From Chloroflexia bacterium (GTDB lineage Bacteria; Chloroflexota; Chloroflexia; Thermomicrobiales; UBA6265), in assembly GCA_013698305.1 (NCBI GenBank), contig JACCVC010000005.1:1-10309 (forward strand): a DNA stretch of 10,309 bases, read 5' to 3'. Both the position numbers and the translations under genes were made by a program. The notes under the pieces were generated by a model. That model was not told the DNA's origin, did not search any database, and saw only the letters and a program-made list of their open reading frames with translations. Positions 6,536 to 10,309 of this stretch are shown one piece after another; the stretch's first letter is position 1; the number at the start of each line of letters is the position of its first letter.

Positions 6536-6735
6536 TGTCGCCGGTACTCTATACTCTTCACGGCGAATCAGGTGTTTGGAACCTACGCCTGATGCAATGG
6601 CAGTCCAAAATTTCCTGCGCCATCATCCTCTGATTCGCTCTCGAGTCACCCTCTGCCGCGAAACGGTCGCGACACTTGCGTCCGATTCGAGCAGTTATGA
6701 ATGCTCAAGACACCTGCTTTGGAGGCGCCTCGGCT
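6536..6735 (+). promoter_or_regulatory. Leader region before the flavoprotein gene
   Basis: This 200-base gap has no convincing gene. TATACT at 6550-6555 is a good -10 candidate but lacks a recognisable -35. A hairpin with an 8-bp stem (6567-6574 with 6586-6593, one G-U pair) and an 11-base loop follows shortly after. No T-tract follows it, so it is not a terminator; it would lie near the 5' end of a transcript starting about 6562. GGAGG at 6721-6725 lies 10 bases before the ATG at 6736 and fixes that start over the upstream in-frame TTG (6676) and ATG (6697). Confidence 0.35.
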
Positions 6736-8106
6736 ATGGAACAACGCAAGCGAATTGGCGTGATTGGCGGAGGCTTTGCCGGCCTTACCGCGGCATATCG
6801 CCTCGCCCACCAAGGATTTGAGGTAACGCTCTGGGAGCGAAATCAGTACGGTGGGCAAGCGGGAACCTTTCCCGTCGGAGACACCCAGCTGGAGATCTTT
6901 TACCACCACCTCTTCAAGAGCGATACGTCGATTGCCGGACTCGCGGAAGAATTGGGAATTGGCGACAGGCTGGTTTGGCTGCCATCAAACGTCGGATACT
7001 TCACCGACGGCAAGATTTATCCTCTCAATGGCGCAAAGGACGTGCTCAAGCTCGGATCGATCCCCTTTCACGACCGGATCCGGCTTGGCGCGGTCACCTT
7101 CTACCTGCAACACGTCACGGACTGGAAGAAGTACGAGAAGATAACTGCGCACGACTGGCTGCAACGTGCCCTTGGGAAACGCGCCTACGACAAGACCCTT
7201 GGCGCCCAACTTCGCGCGAAGTTCGGTCGTTACTACGATGAGGTGGCGATGGTCTGGTTTTGGGGCAAGATCTGGCTGCGCACAACCTCGCGCAGGAATC
7301 CACTCGACCAGGAGAAGCTGGGGTACTTCACGGGCAGCTTTCGCACCATGGTGGATGCGCTGGTAGATGGTTGCGAGCGTGTCGGCGTCACAATGCGGGT
7401 GGGCGACCCGATCACCTCACTGGAGCAGGTTAGAGACGACAAGGGATGGTCGGTGGGTACCGAGAGCATCGACCAACCCGAACCCTTCGACGCGATCATC
7501 GCCACCGTGCCGTCTCCCGTCTTCCAGACAATGGTTCCGAATCTGCCTCAAACGTATGCGGACCAGCTTGGCAGGCTGAACTATGAAGCCGCTGTGGTCG
7601 CGATTCTCGAACTCGACCGGCCACTGACCGACATCTACTGGCTCAATATCGCCGACGATGACATGCCGTTTACCGGAATCATCGAACACACCAATTTCGT
7701 CGACTCCAGCGTGTACGGGGGCAGGCGGTTCGTCTACCTCAGCAAGTATCTCGAACCGGACCACCCCTACTTCACCATGGACGATGATCGCCTGATTGAC
7801 GAGTATGTCCCGCATCTAAAGAAGGTGAATCTCGACTTCGATCAGTCCTGGATCAGAAACACCTGGGTGTTCCGGGAACGCGCCGCACAGCCAATCATTC
7901 CGCTCAATTACTCGGAGATGATTCCGTCACATCGCACCCCGCTACATGGGCTTTATCTCGCCAATACCACCCAGATTTATCCGGAAGATCGCGGCACCAA
8001 CTACAGCGTGCGTCTCGGCAATGACATCGCCAAACTGGTGCAGGAAGATCTCACGATATTCGACCGATCTCGACCTGGCGACGTTTCCAGCAGGCTTGCC
8101 GATTGA
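6736..8106 (+). CDS. FAD-dependent amine-oxidase-like oxidoreductase
   Basis: This 456-residue flavoprotein belongs to the broad amine oxidase/protoporphyrinogen oxidase/phytoene desaturase superfamily. The N-terminal FAD-binding Rossmann motif is RIGVIGGGFAGLTAAYRL (6-23), with Glu34 at the end of the second strand to bind ribose, followed by GGQAGTF (39-45). The middle has a substrate domain with LRTTSRRNPLDQEKLGYFTG (181-200). The second FAD-contacting part near the C-terminus is YLANTTQIYPEDRGTNYSVR (407-426). There is no signal peptide. This layout is typical of COG1232-type (HemY-like) oxidoreductases whose substrates are often unknown. No haem, carotenoid or glycan genes flank it, so I do not assign a substrate. 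The C-terminal 17 codons and the stop are overlapped by the antisense tail of the next gene. Confidence 0.85.
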   Translation: MEQRKRIGVIGGGFAGLTAAYRLAHQGFEVTLWERNQYGGQAGTFPVGDTQLEIFYHHLFKSDTSIAGLAEELGIGDRLVWLPSNVGYFTDGKIYPLNGAKDVLKLGSIPFHDRIRLGAVTFYLQHVTDWKKYEKITAHDWLQRALGKRAYDKTLGAQLRAKFGRYYDEVAMVWFWGKIWLRTTSRRNPLDQEKLGYFTGSFRTMVDALVDGCERVGVTMRVGDPITSLEQVRDDKGWSVGTESIDQPEPFDAIIATVPSPVFQTMVPNLPQTYADQLGRLNYEAAVVAILELDRPLTDIYWLNIADDDMPFTGIIEHTNFVDSSVYGGRRFVYLSKYLEPDHPYFTMDDDRLIDEYVPHLKKVNLDFDQSWIRNTWVFRERAAQPIIPLNYSEMIPSHRTPLHGLYLANTTQIYPEDRGTNYSVRLGNDIAKLVQEDLTIFDRSRPGDVSSRLAD

Positions 8107-8965
8107 GCATCAGATGCTCGACGGCTCCTCGTGCTTCGAGGGACGCGAGGTACGCCGCGATAGTAGACCGAAGCAGGTAGTAGGACACGTGGCTTTCCAT
8201 AGGCACGTCCATGGCATCAAATACCCCGCAAGCTATGGTTTCCAATGGCGCGGGCTCCTCCAGACGTTTCAGGATCGTCTCCCTGGTTTCGTGGACGACC
8301 GCGAGATTGTGCTCGAGCAAGGATGTGATATCGCGCTCGACGGTTCCATGTCCCGGAACGATCCAGCTCGCTGGTGTCCTGGCAGCGAGTTCCATCGACG
8401 CCAGGTGGCGATCCAGGTCGAACAGGTATGGGATCCGGAACTTCTCGATAGCGGCTGAGGGAAAGACGACGTCACCACAGAAGAACACGCCATCGATAAG
8501 ATAGCCGACCTGATTCGGGGAATGGCCCGGCAACGGCACGACTTCCACCGCTACATTAGCGAAATGCACAACGCCCGCATCGATGACGCAATGTACCGGC
8601 GACGGGCGAGCTAGGATGAAGCGTTCCTTGAGCGCGGCAGGTGGAGCAGCGCCCCCGAACAGCAGCGATGGCTGAAGCTCAGGGTTTTTCAGAATCGTCG
8701 CTTCAATTGGCGACGCATACACTTCGGCGCCTGTCCTCCTTGCTACGAATTCATGACCGCCGAAGTGGTCGGCATGGGCATGCGTGGTCAGGATCGCGAT
8801 CACGTTCAACCCCACCTCTTCGCGCACATGCCGCAGCAGCTTCCTGGCATTGCTCTCATTCGCGCCGGTATCGACCAGAATGGCGTGATTGTCAGCCGCC
8901 TGAATGATGCCGACATTTACCCCGCCACCGAAAACTCCGACCCGATCCGCAAGTTGCTGATACAC
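8051..8965 (-). CDS. Metallo-beta-lactamase-fold hydrolase
   Basis: This is a 304-residue zinc hydrolase of the metallo-beta-lactamase superfamily. The metal ligands are THAHADH (His62, His64, Asp66, His67), LPGHS (His148), FFCGD (Asp165) and VPGHG (His206), all present, so it should be active. After the core, about 90 residues form a mainly helical tail, as in glyoxalase-II-like and related hydrolases with a C-terminal add-on. The GTG at 8965 is preferred because GGAGG lies six bases upstream and MYQQLADRVGVF begins like the family. An ATG at 9019 would add 18 atypical residues and crowd the pyrB promoter. It is divergent from pyrB (74-base gap) and converges on the flavoprotein with a 56-base overlap. 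The substrate is unknown. Confidence 0.87.
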   Translation of the reverse strand: MYQQLADRVGVFGGGVNVGIIQAADNHAILVDTGANESNARKLLRHVREEVGLNVIAILTTHAHADHFGGHEFVARRTGAEVYASPIEATILKNPELQPSLLFGGAAPPAALKERFILARPSPVHCVIDAGVVHFANVAVEVVPLPGHSPNQVGYLIDGVFFCGDVVFPSAAIEKFRIPYLFDLDRHLASMELAARTPASWIVPGHGTVERDITSLLEHNLAVVHETRETILKRLEEPAPLETIACGVFDAMDVPMESHVSYYLLRSTIAAYLASLEARGAVEHLMLNRQACWKRRQVEIGRIS

Positions 8966-8971
8966 CAACGC

Positions 8972-8976
8972 CCTCC
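8972..8976 (-). promoter_or_regulatory. Ribosome binding site of the hydrolase
   Basis: GGAGG on the minus strand, inside GGGAGGG (8977-8971), lies six bases before the GTG at 8965. It decides the start in favour of GTG over the upstream ATG at 9019. Confidence 0.6.
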
Positions 8977-9004
8977 CGTTCACCGCCAGTCGCGGCTGAC
9001 ACCG

Positions 9005-9010
9005 TATACT
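9005..9010 (+). promoter_or_regulatory. Candidate -10 box for pyrB
   Basis: TATACT, five of six to consensus, lies 29 bases before the pyrB ATG, implying a leader of about 23 bases. No good -35 lies 16-18 bases upstream; TTCACC at 8979-8984 is 20 bases away. Such a short leader leaves no room for a PyrR-type attenuator. Confidence 0.28.
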
Positions 9011-9039
9011 TTTCGGCAATCTACCATAGTGTCTGACGC

Positions 9040-9972
9040 ATGACGGAAGGCGGGCAAAGTCCGGTGAGACACATCGTGCAAGTCGAACAGTTCACACGGG
9101 ATTGGATCGAGGAGCTCTTCGGCCAGGCCGACAAGATGCGTGACCCTGGACCAAACGAGCGACTGATCGGCAACAGTATTCTGGCAACCTTGTTCTACGA
9201 ACCGTCGACCCGTACGCGGTTGAGCTTTGAGAGCGCCATGCTTCGCCTCGGCGGCCACGTCATCTCGACAGAGAACGCGCGAGAGTTCTCTTCTGCAATC
9301 AAAGGCGAATCCGTAGAGGACACCGTGCGGATCGTTGCCGGCTACAGCGATGCAATCGTCATTCGTCACCATGAGCAAGGCGCCGCGGCGATTGCAGCCA
9401 GGGTATCACCGGTCCCGATCATCAACGGTGGAGATGGTTCCGGCGAGCATCCGACTCAGGCGCTGCTCGACCTGTACACGATCCAGAACGAGCTTGGCGA
9501 CATCGACGGCCTGACCATAGCTCTGGTCGGCGATCTGCGCTATGGGCGGGCGGCGAGGTCGCTCGCATTGCTCCTGGCGATGGCGAAGGACACCACGGTC
9601 GTGTTTGTTGCTCCTCCGGCCGTGCCGATGGGAACCGATGTCAAGGACAAGCTGACCAGCGCAGGTGTCCGCTGGAAGGACGAAACCGACCTCAACGCTA
9701 TGCTGCCGAGAGCCGACGTGGTCTACCAGACCCGGATCCAGCGAGAGCGTTTCGCGACACCTGACGAGGCCAGGGCAGCTGAGGGCCACTATCAGTTCAC
9801 CGCTGAGTCAATGTCGCGCATGAAAGAACATGCGATTCTCCTGCATCCACTTCCGAGAGTCGATGAGATCGCACCTGACGTCGACGCGGATCCTCGAGCC
9901 GCCTATTTCCGCCAGGCACGAAACGGTGTGCTCATCCGAATGGCATTGCTCAAGATGCTCATCGACGGTTAG
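9040..9972 (+). CDS. pyrB: Aspartate carbamoyltransferase catalytic chain
   Basis: PyrB joins carbamoyl phosphate and aspartate to make N-carbamoyl-aspartate, the committed step of pyrimidine synthesis. The 310-residue length fits the catalytic chain (about 310 in E. coli). Carbamoyl-phosphate binding STRTRLSFE (56-64), HPTQALLDLYT (137-147), VGDLRYGRAARSL (163-175), the aspartate-binding HPLPRVDEI (269-277) and the C-terminal QARNGVLIRMALL are all intact. VGDLRYGR and HPLPRVDEIA resemble the E. coli type that can bind PyrI, but no pyrI or other pyr gene is beside it. The ATG at 9040 has no clear ribosome site; a GTG at 9064, giving the family-like start MRHIVQVEQF, is a real alternative with GGAAGG 13 bases before it. 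The last 14 bases overlap the converging MFS gene. Confidence 0.95.
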   Translation: MTEGGQSPVRHIVQVEQFTRDWIEELFGQADKMRDPGPNERLIGNSILATLFYEPSTRTRLSFESAMLRLGGHVISTENAREFSSAIKGESVEDTVRIVAGYSDAIVIRHHEQGAAAIAARVSPVPIINGGDGSGEHPTQALLDLYTIQNELGDIDGLTIALVGDLRYGRAARSLALLLAMAKDTTVVFVAPPAVPMGTDVKDKLTSAGVRWKDETDLNAMLPRADVVYQTRIQRERFATPDEARAAEGHYQFTAESMSRMKEHAILLHPLPRVDEIAPDVDADPRAAYFRQARNGVLIRMALLKMLIDG

Positions 9973-10309
9973 CTCCGGGACGCCGAGCCAGCACATCCGG
10001 ACCCTGCCGATGCAACGTTCGTGCCCGGTCCCATCGGGACTTTTCCGCCCTTCGTTTGTGGACGAGTGTCGACAGCCCGAGCCCCAATACCAGCACCGCG
10101 AGAATTGCCAGGACCTGCACGACCCCGAAGAGATCTGCAAAGGCGGCCGCGAAAAAGATCGGCACGAACGCGGCGGTGTTCGAAATGGCGAAGAACGTCG
10201 CGTATACCCGTGCCCGGATACCCTCATGGGATCGCTCCTGCAGCATCGTTTGCGAAGGCACCAGGATGAACGCGTTGCAAAGTCCAAGCCCGGTCGCCAT
10301 GGCCGCCGC
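9959..10309 (-). CDS. MFS transporter, C-terminal end (partial)
   Basis: Only the last 116 residues are in the window; the frame is open through the right edge, so the 5' part lies beyond it. The visible part has three likely membrane segments. The first two are joined by a cytoplasmic-type loop, LQERSHEGIRARVYATFF, which resembles the charged loop seen between late helices of major facilitator proteins. A basic, arginine-rich hydrophilic tail of about 35 residues follows. The family call rests on this loop and the hydrophobic pattern, and the substrate cannot be told. Its stop lies inside pyrB, a 14-base tail-to-tail overlap with no terminator between. Confidence 0.72.
   Translation of the reverse strand, partial: AAAMATGLGLCNAFILVPSQTMLQERSHEGIRARVYATFFAISNTAAFVPIFFAAAFADLFGVVQVLAILAVLVLGLGLSTLVHKRRAEKSRWDRARTLHRQGPDVLARRPGANRR

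Noticed and set aside
8980..9378. 132-codon minus-strand frame across the pyrB start
   Set aside because: It overlaps pyrB antisense and the hydrolase start region, with no motif.
1..10309. CRISPR array, prophage, transposase or toxin-antitoxin system
   Set aside because: No regularly spaced repeats, transposase, integrase or small toxin-antitoxin pair was found; the genes are mainly metabolic and housekeeping.

Overview
This is a chromosomal housekeeping stretch from a GC-rich bacterium (roughly 60% G+C by eye). GyrA, NadD and PyrB look bacterial, GTG starts are used, and the gyrase has a gyrase-type C-terminal domain with a short acidic tail. The general flavour suggests Chloroflexota, possibly a Thermomicrobia-like lineage. 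That placement is an impression from protein sequence, not a search result.

Layout: (1) 1-514 is a long non-coding stretch upstream of gyrA, rich in structure. It holds a good minus-strand sigma70-type promoter, three hairpins with an identical GCGAU loop, a long bulged hairpin, and a separate near-perfect 19-bp inverted repeat. (2) gyrA (515-3010, +) ends in a hairpin. (3) On the minus strand, a PHP-family histidinol-phosphatase (hisJ) is followed 18 bases later by an unrecognised multi-pass membrane protein, probably one transcript. (4) Divergent from hisJ lie a small MscS-type channel and nadD, joined by an ATGA overlap. (5) After a 200-base leader comes an FAD-dependent amine-oxidase-like flavoprotein. 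(6) A metallo-beta-lactamase-fold hydrolase on the minus strand overlaps the flavoprotein tail to tail by 56 bases. (7) pyrB (+) is divergent from the hydrolase and overlaps, tail to tail by 14 bases, the C-terminal end of an MFS transporter that runs off the right edge.

The genes serve DNA topology, histidine, NAD and pyrimidine synthesis, osmotic protection and transport. They do not form one pathway; the layout is a mosaic of short one- and two-gene transcription units with compact divergent and convergent junctions.

I see no phage, insertion sequence transposase, CRISPR array, tRNA or rRNA, and no obvious new multi-gene system. The most unusual signal is at the left edge. Four separate hairpins or helices (three in the leader and the 19-bp repeat) each have C-A mismatches if read as plus-strand RNA. 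Read as minus-strand RNA, all of these become G-U pairs. Two of the hairpins also show compensatory stem changes around the invariant loop. A promoter pointing the same way starts transcription about four bases before the first hairpin. Together this suggests a structured minus-strand RNA, either a leader of a gene left of the window or a small RNA, that I cannot assign to a known family.
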